From Edaphochlamys debaryana (lineage: Eukaryota > Chlorophyta > Chlorophyceae > Chlamydomonadales): a stretch of DNA of 64,000 bases. The notes under the pieces are model-generated. The model was not told where the DNA came from, searched no databases, and saw only the letters and a list, made by a program, of their open reading frames with translations. This document shows, piece after piece, positions 35,301-45,500 of this stretch. The first letter of the stretch is position 1. Each line of letters starts with the position of its first letter. Both the position numbers and the translations under genes were made by a program. Location of the stretch: NCBI GenBank assembly GCA_016858145.1, contig JAEHOE010000039.1:372001-436000 (forward strand), written 5' to 3'.

Positions 35301-38300
35301 CTGGGTTGAGGAGCGGAAGGTGTGGGCTTGAAACGGCTTAATGGTCTTCAGGGCTATTCCCAGTACCTGGCCCTACACCCCCGCTGCCCGTGCCCGCAGC
35401 CCCCGCAGCCCCTCCCTCGCACCTTCCACGTGGCCCGGTACACCACTCCGTGCGCCCCCGCCCCCAGCACCTCGGCGATGCGCAGCTCCTCGCCGCCCGA
35501 CAGCGCCTCCTGGGGGCCAGGGAGAGGGGGGCAGTGGCAGGGTCAGGAGCTGAGCAGGAGGCAGGGAGGCCGTCTCCAGGTGCCCGCTGCCCTCCTCCTG
35601 CACCCCCGTTTCCCCCCACCTTGAACTCGGCCACCATGGACGCCAGCTCCGCCTCTGCGGGCAGCTCCGCCAGCCCAGCTTCCGCCAGCTCCGCAAGATC
35701 CGAGGGCGGCTGGTCAAAGGAGTCTTGGGCGGTGGAGCTGACATGGCCTGACGGGACGGAGGGGAGTGGGTTCCGTGAGGCGTGTGCGTGATGCATGCGG
35801 CACGGGCAAGGGCGGCGCGAACGTCAATCGAGCAGAGCGCCGCCAGAACGGGACAGGGGTCGAGGCGACGCACTGAGTGTCCTGCACCCGTTGCTCACCG
35901 CTCAAGACAACCGGCAGAAAGGCTGCGGCCGCGGACTCAACGCCCATCCGACGCTCCCCGCTGCGACCACCGGTAGGAAACCCTGCCGCCTCTCCCCCTG
36001 AGCCTCCACTGGCCCCGCCCGAGCCCCCGCCCTCCAGAGGGCTGCCTCGCCTGGCCACCTGCCAGGCCGCTCCCGGCAGCAGGGCCGCCGCAGCCGACAA
36101 TTCAGCTTCGCTGTGGCCCTCCTCACTGCTGGACCGCGGGCCTGAGGCCAGCCTAGGCAGGAGCGCGGGGCCCCACTTGGCCTCAACCTCGAGGCTCCTG
36201 CCCTGCTGCCGGCCTCGCCGCCGCCAGAGCACCGCCGCCGCCAATAGTCCCGCAAGGAGGAGGGCGCCGCCGACGGCCACGATGACGGCCGCCCAGCCAG
36301 GAAAGCCGCTGCGCGCAGGGGCCAAAGCATACAAGTCAAAACACAGGGCCAAGGGTCCAAAGGCTTGTGAATGGAAGTGCGTGTGTGCGACGGCACCCTC
36401 TGTGCAGGCCTGACCGGTACACGCACCTGCCGGCGCCAGGGTCGTGTGCGGCCGCCAGTCCATCGGGTGTGGCGCCAGGTCCCCCCAGGTAGCCCACCGC
36501 AGGGTGCCGACTGGAAGGGCGAGGGCGGGTGTCAGGTGTCACTGTCATGGGGAAGGGTATCAAGCAAGGGAGGACATTAACTGTTGTGCCCATACGCACG
36601 CCCTAGCCTTGCCTGCAGTTGAAAGGGTCGGACGCGCGCCGACCGAGGCCCGGTCCCAGCGATGCCTCCAGGTCCGACGTGAGCCGTACTGCCGTACCGG
36701 TCATGCCTATGCTGTACATGGTGGAGAGGAGCACGTCATAGCCGCCGCCGGGCAGCGGCCGTGCGGAGGTGTTGCCGCCTGCGATGCGGCTGGTCTGCAG
36801 CACGGCCTGGGGGCACCAAGACGAGAGGGCCGCAGCGTCGTCAGCCTCTGTCCTGAAGCCGCTACCCGAATGCCGCCTTCCGCCCCCAGGGGCGCCCGAG
36901 CCAGGGCCCCTCCGCGCCCCACCTTGAGCTCCGCCAGCGCCTGTGGCGGCAGCGTGTTGGGCGGCACGGGCTCCTGCGCCGCCAGCGCCGCCACCAGCTG
37001 CACCTCCTCGGCGGGGACCACGATGGACACGTTGATCAGGACCAGGTTCACCTTGGGGCTGCGGGACGGAGGCGGGCATCACTGTCAAGGACATCGAGGG
37101 ACAAAGCAGAGCCGACGCCCGTCCTGAGCGCGCGTGTTGCCTCTACGCACGGTACTTGCGGCCGCCGCTACGAACAGGCCCCATGGCTGCGCATGGCCCC
37201 CTGACCTGATGGGCTCGATGGCGTACAGCTCGTGGGCCATGGGGGCCGTGCTGAAGCCGTCGCCCTGGACCACACGCAGGTGCAGCGCGTTGCCACCCAT
37301 GGCCACCCCCTTGATGGTGAGCAGCGCCTCCTGGGGGATGGAGGTGGTGAAGGTGATTGAGGAATCGGGTATAAACACAGCAGGAACGGTGATGAAGAGA
37401 ACTGGTTTGAAGGGGTCCAGGTCACGCAAGGAGGAGCTTGCCACCCAGCTCACGCAGTTCAACAGACCACGGATAGGCCCCGACGTACAGGCCCCGACGT
37501 ATAGGCCCCGATGCAGAGGCCCCGACGTCGAGGCCCCGACATATAGGCCCCGACGCAGTGGCCCCGACCCTTAACCGCCCCATTGCCATACGGCCCCTCG
37601 CGCCGCACGCGCTTACCGTTTCCCTGGGGACGTAGATGACGCCCGCTCGGTCGCCCCAGTCCAGTACCGTCAGCTGCCGCCCCACGTCGCCCACGATGGC
37701 GATGCTTCGCGTCAAGCGCACACCACCCGCGGGCCAGCCGCCCGCAGCGCCGCAGCCCGGCGCTCCCGCATACTTGGGGTTTGGCAGGTAGGGAAGCATT
37801 AACGCATCCGGGCTGGAGGCGGACACGGTGGCAGGGGCTGCGCTCGAGTTGGGCGGAGGCTCCAGGGTGTCGCGAAGGGTGATGTCGGATGTGAGGAGCA
37901 CGACCGGCTTGAAGGCGTCGCCCGTTGCTCCCAGAGCCGCGGCCAGCTCAGCACAATTGCTTGCGCCCTAAAGGCAGGAGGGGCACGGTGATGTGAACAC
38001 TTTCCATGTCAGTACATACCGATACAAACGGCCAACCGCCAAATACCAACCGCTCACCGTCATGTCAGTTAGGGGGACCATGTGGTCGGGCAGGACCGTG
38101 CGTAGGCCGCTGTGCACGACGGTTGCGGGGTACACGACGGGGGTGCCGGTGGTGGCGGTGCGCCTGGGAGGGGTTACCAAAATGGGTTGAACGCCGGGGT
38201 TGTGGGGACTGTTGACAGCCCAAGATACACGCGCGGGGACAGGCATGCATGCCGGCAAGGTACTCGCTTGCAAGGCCTGCGTTTTCGCCCCAAGGTACAC

Positions 38301-40791
38301 GCGCCACCTCACCTGGACTGTACTCGTGCGGAGGACACGCGGGGGTAGTGGATGCGGTCGGGGCCGACATTGCTGGGCTGGAGAGTGCGAAGGAAGCAGG
38401 GGGCCGGAGTGGAGGGAACCGGGGCAAGTTTCTGCCCGTAGTAAGGAGGGCACCAGGCAAGGAGCAAGACCGACGCCGCATGACCTGGGCTTAGGGCTCT
38501 CCATCCTTGCTATCGGTGTCTGTCCCACCTTGGTGTCAGGGAAGAAGGATAGGAACCACTTGGCTTGTTCTGCCAGGTCCTTGGCCGGAGAGAGCTGCGA
38601 AGCGAGCGAGCAGATGGACACAAGCCCGGAGGTTGAGGGGCAGGCAAGCCCCGCAGTGCGTGCCTGGATAGGCTGCTGGGCCCCCTGATTACCCACAGCA
38701 TCCTCCCCAATGCAAGCAAGGATCTAAGCAACGCACAGCTTGTCTGGATGGGCTGGCGCCGTGCATTGCCCCCGGGCTCCCGCCCACGCACCGCAAGAGT
38801 CATCCAGTACTGCCACTGCGCGATGATGAAAGCATCGGATGGGCATGACACAGGGTCAAGGCAGGGGGAAGGCCTAGCCGGTGGCCCTGGGGTCGGTAAA
38901 GCAGGCAAGGGTTCACTCACGTAGGCGAAGCCTCCAGGGGGGCTGACCTGCAGCGAGTCCACCAACCAGAAGGAGCGGGGCCTGCGGGGCCAACGTGTGG
39001 CGCACACTTAGGCACACACGCTCCCTTGTTGTCAGGGGCAGTCAATCTGCTCTGCTGAGGGGGGGTGCTTCGCACGGGCAAGGCTCCTCGGCTCAGCCAT
39101 CGCTCACCGGCTGACGTTCACCGACCAGTGCTGGCCAGCCACAAGGGACAGCGGAAAGGGCTTCCCCGGAATGCCGACCGGCAGGTTCTCGTTGACAATG
39201 CCCTGCGGGTCCGCAACAGGGCAAGGGCGCGGTCCTTGCAGAAGGGCTTTCGTACCAGAGTGGTGCAAGAGACTGACAAAACCCGCCAGGCGGGTGACAG
39301 CGGAGCGTACGTACTGGGCTGAAGATCCCATAACCGGCGTCCGCAGACCTGCCCCACACGCGCGACTGACACGTACCGTGATGGTGAGGACGCCGTAAGG
39401 TGCGTCGACGGAAACCACATCCCATCGCCCCGCCCAATCCAGGGCGGCGACTAGGGGCCACACCCAGCCCGCGGCGACCGGGGGCATGGCGGCTGCAATG
39501 CCCGGGTCCCCGTCTCCCACCGCTCCAGGACTCGGGACCGTGACGTTGCCACCGGGCCCGCCGGTACCATTCAAGGCGCCGGCGTTGATTGCGTAATCCT
39601 GGTCCTTCATCATGGCGGGCTGAGCTGGGGCTCCAGCCAGGGTCAGGTTGCGAGTTACAGGAATGGATGGAGCTCTGCCAAGAGGAAGCGGCCAGCCGGC
39701 GCCTGGTGCGAGGGATATGTTGGCCCGCAGAGTCACGTATGCGGGCGGCGGCTCCGCACCGCCGCCGCCACCCGTGCCGTTGCCCGCCAGCGCATACAGC
39801 GCGGACGCAAGCTCGGCTGCGGTGCTCGCAGTGAGTGCGACGCAGGGGGGCGGCGGGGACGGGTCGCTGGCGGTGGGGCTGCAGCTGACCGTGACGTTGC
39901 GAAGGGTGACGCCGTCGCCGCTCCAGCCGTCCACAGCAAGGGAGCCGTTGTTCACACGGACGGCGGCCTGCGATGTGCGAAGGAGGGAGAGCGTAAGACG
40001 GCCGGGTCCAGGCCAACGTGACCAACAACGTGCAGGCCGTCCTGTCGCATTGGGCTCGCCCTTGATGCCGGACATAATCCTGACCTCCCCCCTTCCCCGC
40101 GTCCCTGCTGTTGACCCTCCACTCTCGACCCACCCAGGGCAGCATGCCGCACGCCCGCTGCTGTTGCCCCAGCAGCTCATGGCAGCTGGCCAGAGACAGA
40201 CGCACGCGCAGCAGCGAAAGCGGCACCCCGGGCGCCAGCTGAAGCACTGATGGCACTAAGAAGCGCCCCGGAGCGAGGAGCGCGCTGGAAAGGGTGAGGT
40301 CGGAGAGCAGCACGGCCCCTGCCGCGGGAGGATGGGGTGAGCGGGGGTGCACGGTCGGTGCCATGGATTCGGCGGGAACCGGCACGCAAGAAACTGAGGC
40401 TCAAGGTGGCCGTGTGTCTAACAACGCAGACATCGCAGGGCCGGCTCTTACGGAGCCTGAACCGCGAAAAGGCGGTCAGCACCGCGCGACAACAACAAAC
40501 GGCTCTTATGCACTCCCCCGCGCGCTTCACGCGCGTTTCCAAGCCGCGATCCCCTGCAGCACCTGAGGTCACGGAGATGGCCCCAGCGGGCAAGCCGCGC
40601 GTCTCCCAAACGCTGTTGCCGTCATCGCGATTCCCCAGAAGGCTGAGGCCGTCGGCTAGCGGCTCCTCCAGACCTAGGCACCCTGACACGGTATCGTTGA
40701 TGGGCAGGATGGTGCGTGCGCGAGCTCTGGCTAGAACCGAGGAAAGTCCAAGGAGACCCAAAACCGCGACAACAGCGCGCTGGCCTAGCAT
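32394..40791 (-). CDS. Receptor-like TKL-type kinase, copy C
   Basis: ATG is at 40791, the transmembrane exon at 36308-35899 and the last exon at 33566-32394. Every exon compared with copy D keeps phase; ectodomain exon 10 has one extra codon. The protein has a signal peptide, an ectodomain with several NxT/NxS sequons and repeated beta-strand-like segments, a membrane helix (WAAVIVAVGGALLLAGLLAAAVLW), a ~110-residue juxtamembrane linker and a kinase with GAGAHGVVY, VAVK, VHGDLKPDN, DF/GLA and GTFPYVSPE. The C-lobe insertion starts VNQDRFSSRR and belongs to the C/D type, unlike A/B. The ectodomain exon-13 donor is GC rather than GT, as in D. The gene is head-to-head with D and probably encodes a functional membrane kinase. 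Confidence 0.85.
36807..36922 (-). other. Intron 12 of copy C, near-identical to copy B
   Basis: This 116-nt intron differs from copy B intron 12 (27538-27653, also 116 nt) at two positions that I can see. The equivalent introns in D (46528-46666) and A (18136-18272) are a different, mutually similar sequence. Confidence 0.8.
37470..37567. repeat. 14-bp minisatellite, 7 units, in copy C intron 10
   Basis: There are seven 14-bp units, each with the constant core GGCCCCGA and a variable six-base part, inside the intron after the exon ending YVPRET. The array mirrors that of copy D, with the same unit order and one variant base. Confidence 0.9.
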
Positions 40792-41220
40792 AGCTCAGGT
40801 CATTGTGCTGCTGTGGACGCAGAAGGTGTAGCGAAGGCTCGTGCGCTCCACAATGCAAGGGCTCGTGTGCGTGTGCGGCACGGCAAAATGCAGCTGTACG
40901 GCACGCGGTCACAACAGCTGGAGACAGGTGGCCTGAAGTGCTGCAGCGGTGAACTGTGTCTTGCAGCGCAGCCATCGGTGGGACTGGAGGGCGGACGGGG
41001 CCGACGGGGCCGCAGGGTTTTGCGGATGGGGTGAGGAGGGTGTGGGCAAGGAATGTCGCTCCAAGGACGCTTCGTGAGCCCGCTTCTGCCCCAGCAGTCG
41101 TCCGTAGGTCTAAGCAAGCATTCTGCGGGCCTAGCTTGCGGGATGCAATCAAGGTCGCGGCGAACTAGCTCCGGCTCTCAAACTGGAGGGCAGGGCAGGC
41201 CGGAGGGTGGGCATCCCCGG

Positions 41221-41370
41221 TTGGATTGGACGGATTGGGATTGGGCAACCTGGATTGGAAACCGTGGTCGGGGATTGAAACGGCCACCCTTGGATTGGGA
41301 TTGACGACAGCGGATTGGAAAGCCCAACCTTGGATTGAACTAGCCAACTGTGGATTGAAGACCCCCGCGC
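41221..41370. repeat. Degenerate GGATTG-rich patch
   Basis: GGATTG occurs about ten times within 150 bases at irregular spacing. A smaller related patch (GGATTGGAAACC, GGATTAGGATTG) lies at 41930-41965. Both are within the spacer of the inverted repeat. Confidence 0.7.
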
Positions 41371-42256
41371 TGAGTTTGGCAGGGGTGAAGCCCAACGACA
41401 CGCCTTCCACACCCGCGCTTTCACCCGTGTCTCCTTTCCCCCCCTCGCCCTCGCCCCCTAGCCCCCGCGGTTCGTGTCGCCGGCGGTCGGCGTGTCGTCG
41501 GCAAAGTCGCGATGAACGCTCCAGAAAACACTACTGGGGAACCAGGGTTGCCCTCAATGCAATGCGCAGCCTAGTGCGTGGTCTTGCGTCCTCGCTGGAC
41601 TCATGCCTGTTGCCCGTTGCCCGTTGGACCCCGTCGCAGACGGCCCGAGAGCGTGGACAGGAGCTCAAGAGCATGTGCTGTAGCAACAGCGTGCTGCGCC
41701 GGTCCGCCTGGCCTCCCAGCGACAAAAAGGACGCAATGGAGCCAATGGCGCCACTGCTTCCTGGGCCTTTCGCGCCAGAGCCATGCCCTGCGGTTCGGGT
41801 CTCACACTATCTGTAGCCTGGGATCAATCCCAGTTCGATAGCTGTGCTCGAGCAGACTTTGACTCCACGATGCAACTCGCGAACTCGCAGACTGCCAGCA
41901 GCTAGTAGGGATACCATTAAGACGGCGACCCGGATTGGAAACCCCCAACGTGGATTAGGATTGCTCCCCGACCCCCCTGGGATTGCCCACACGCTATCCA
42001 CCCCGTGCCCAGCGGATTTGTGGAATGGTCGACCATGCGCACCCTCCAGGCAGGCCCAGGAGGCAAGGGGCCTTCTGCGGCAAGTCGGCGGCTGGTTTGT
42101 GGGGCGATGCAAGGCGCGACAATGGAGCTCGGTCAGGTGCTGTGAAGTGTGCAGCTGAGAGGTGGAACTGGCCATTGTGAAGGCCCTTCATAAGCTTGTG
42201 CAAAGAGAATGGCGGAAGAGGGCGATGTACCCGGCCAACGGCGTGCGACCGTTACT

Positions 42257-42287
42257 GGGCGTGTCGGGACCGGGTCCCGACACGCCC
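42257..42287. repeat. Perfect 15-bp inverted repeat with one-base loop
   Basis: GGGCGTGTCGGGACC is followed by G and then its exact reverse complement. It lies about 130 bases inside the inner edge of the copy D arm and could extrude as a hairpin. Confidence 0.9.
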
Positions 42288-42549
42288 GGTATCCCCCTCC
42301 CCTCCTGATTGCGTGTACCTTCAGGCCCGTTGCCTTGGCTCGTTATGCCCATCTAGTATCGGTCTCCCCAGGCTTGCCGCGGTGTACTCTGGTGGCCCTG
42401 TGGCCCTGCGGCGCTGCACCTGTCTCCAGCTGTTGTGACAGCGTGCCGTACAGCTGCATTTTGCCATGCCGCACACGAGCCCTCGCATTGCGGAGCACAC
42501 AAGCCTTCGCTACACGTTAGGCGTCCACAGCAGCACAATGACCTGAGCT

Positions 42550-45500
42550 ATGCTAGGCCAGCGCGCTGTTGTCGCGGTTTTGGGGCTCCTTGGACTTTCT
42601 TTGCTTCTAGCTCAAGCTAGCGCACGCACCGTGGTGCCCATCAACGATACCGTGTCAGGGTGCCTAGGTCTGGAGGGGCCGCGAGCCGACGGCCTCAGCC
42701 TTCTGGGGAATCGCGATGACGGCAACAGCGTTTGGGAGACGCGCGGCTTGCCCGCTGGGGCCATCTCCGTGACCTCAGGTGCTGCAGGGGATCGCGGCTT
42801 GGAAACGCGCGTGAAGCGCGCGGGGGAGTGCATAAGAGCCGTTTGTTGTTGTCGCGCGGTGCTGACCGCCTTTTCGCGGTTCAGGCTCCGTAAGAGCCGG
42901 CCCTGCGATGTCTGCGTTGTTAGACACACGGCCACCTTGAGCCTCAGTTTCTTGCGTGCCGGTTCCCGCCGAATCCATGGCACCGACCGTGCACCCCCGC
43001 TCACCCCATCCTCCCGCGGCAGGGGCCGTGCTGCTCTCCGACCTCACCCTTTCCAGCGCGCTCCTCGCTCCAGGGCGCTTCTTAGTGCCATCAGTGCTTC
43101 AGCTGGCGCCCGGGGTGCCGCTTTCGCTGCTGCGCGTGCGTCTGTCTCTGGCCAGCTGCCATGAGCTGCTGGGGCAACAGCAGCGGGCGTGCGGCATGCT
43201 GCCCTGGGTGGGTCGAGAGTGGAGGGTCAACAGCAGGGACGCGGGGAAGGGGGGAGGTCAGGATTATGTCCGGCATCAAGGGCGAGCCCAATGCGACAGG
43301 ACGGCCTGCACGTTGTTGGTCACGTTGGCCTGGACCCGGCCGTCTTACGCTCTCCCTCCTTCGCACATCGCAGGCCGCCGTCCGTGTGAACAACGGCTCC
43401 CTTGCTGTGGACGGCTGGAGCGGCGACGGCGTCACCCTTCGCAACGTCACGGTCAGCTGCAGCCCCACCGCCAGCGACCCGTCCCCGCCGCCACCCTGCG
43501 TCGTACTCACTGCGAGCACCGCAGCCGAGCTTGCGTCCGCGCTGTATGCGCTGGCGGGCAACGGCACGGGCGGCGGCGGCGGTGCGGAGCCGCCGCCCGC
43601 ATACGTGACTCTCCGGGCCAACATATCCCTCGCACCAGGCGCCGGCTGGCCGCTTCCTCTTGGCAGAGCTCCATCCATTCCTGTAACTCGCAACCTGACC
43701 CTGGCTGGAGCCCCAGCGCAGCCCGCCATAATGAAGGACCAGGATTACGCAATCAACGCCGGCGCCTTGAATGGAACCGGCGGGCCCGGTGGCAACGTCA
43801 CGGTCCCGAGTCCTGGAGCGGTGGGAGACGGGGACCCGGGCACTGCAGCCGCCATGCCCCCGGTCGCCGCGGGCTGGGTGTGGCCCCTAGTCGCCGCCCT
43901 GGATTGGGCGGGGCGATGGGATGTGGTTTCCGTCGACGCACCTTACGGCGTCCTCACCATCACGGTACGTGTCAGTCGCGCGTGTGGGGCAGGTCTGCGG
44001 ACGCCGGTTATGGGATCTTCAGCCCAGTACGTACGCTCCGCTGTCACCCGCCTGGCGGGTTTTGTCAGTCTCTTGCCCCACTCTGGTACGAAAGCCCTTC
44101 TGCAAGGACCGCGCCCTTGCCCTGTTGCGGACCCGCAGGGCATTGTCAACGAGAACCTGCCGGTCGGCATTCCGGGGAAGCCCTTTCCGCTGTCCCTTGT
44201 GGCTGGCCAGCACTGGTCGGTGAACGTCAGCCGGTGAGCGATGGCTGAGCCGAGGAGCCTTGCCCGTGCGAAGCACCCCCCCTCAGCAGAGCAGATTGAC
44301 TGCCCCTGACAACAAGGGAGCGTGTGTGCCTAAGTGTGCGCCACACGTTGGCCCCGCAGGCCCCGCTCCTTCTGGTTGGTGGACGCGCTGGCGGTCGGCC
44401 CTCCTGGAAGCTTCGCCTACGTGAGTGAACCCTTGCCTGCTTTACCGAACCCGGGGCCACCGGCTTGGCCTTCCCCCTGGCGTGACCCTGTGTCATGCCC
44501 ATTCGCTGCTTTCCTCATCGCGCAGTGGCAGTACTGGATGACTCTTGCGGTGCGTGGGCGGGAGCCTAGGGACAATGCACCGGGCCCCACCCGCCCAGAC
44601 AGATTGCGCGGGGCTTCTATCCTTGCTGGCCTTGGGGAGGATGCTGTGGGCAATGAGGGGGCACACCAGCCTATTCAGGCACGCACTGAAGGGCTTGCCT
44701 GCCCCTCAACCTCCGGGCTTGTGTCCATCTGCTCGCTCGCTTCGCAGCTCTCTCCGGCCAAGGACCTGGCAGAACAAGCCAAGTGGTTCCTATCCTTCTT
44801 CCCTGACACCAAGGTGGGACAGATACTGGTATCTGCGGCAGACAGTCCCAACCCCAAGCCGGGCGGCGTGGGTCGCACTTCATGAACCCTGCCCTTGCTC
44901 ATGGAGCCCAGCGCACCACCCCGCTCCCTTCAGCCTGCTACCCCCTCTGCTCCCTCCACACCGATAGCAACGATGGAAAAGCCGAAGCCGCAGTCATGCG
45001 GCGCGTCGGTCTCGCTCTTGGCCTGGTGGTCTTCTTTCTAAACTACTTAAACCTTGCCCCCGTTCCCTCCACGCCGGCCCCCTGCTCCCTTCGCACTCTC
45101 CAGCCCAGCCACGTCGGCCCCGACCGCATCCACTACCCCCGCCTCTCTTCCGTACGGGTGCAGTCCAGGTGAGCTGGCGCGTGTATCTTGGGCGAGACAG
45201 CAAGCCGTGGAAGCGAATACCTCCCCGGCATGACGGCATACCGGCCCCCACGGACCCCGCCCGCTCTGTGGCCCCGCGACCCCTCCCAGGCGCACCGCCA
45301 CCACCGGCACCCCCGTCGTGTACCCCGCCACCGCGGTGCACAGCGGCCTGTCCTCCGTCCTGCCCGACCGCATGGTCCCCCTAACTGACATGGCGGTGAG
45401 CAGTTGGCCGTTGGCGGTTGACCGTTAGTACCGGTATGTACTGACATGGAAAGTGTTCACGTTACCGTGCCCCTCCTGCCTTTAGGGCGCAAGCAATTGT

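Larger units (their letters stand above)
32394..40930 (-). repeat. Left arm of large inverted repeat (copy C)
   Basis: This arm is inverted relative to 42414-51016. Stretches such as 35085-36330 against about 47100-48395 are near-identical including introns. The last exon, parts of the ectodomain introns and intron 22 are visibly more diverged. The arms are separated by about 1.5 kb of unrelated sequence. Confidence 0.8.
40792..42549. other. Head-to-head spacer between copies C and D
   Basis: The outer ends are the conserved 5' flanks of C and D and may act as divergent promoters. The inner part, from about 41170 to 42413, is not found elsewhere in the window. It contains a GGATTG-rich patch and a perfect short palindrome. 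No credible gene is present. Confidence 0.6.

Noticed and set aside
41826..41900. Possible tRNA-like GTTCGATAGC segment
   Set aside because: No cloverleaf with paired acceptor and anticodon stems could be built around it.
42415..42549. Reading copy D 5' flank as part of a plus-strand gene starting before 42550
   Set aside because: The same flank precedes the ATG in all four copies, and the signal peptide starts exactly at that ATG.
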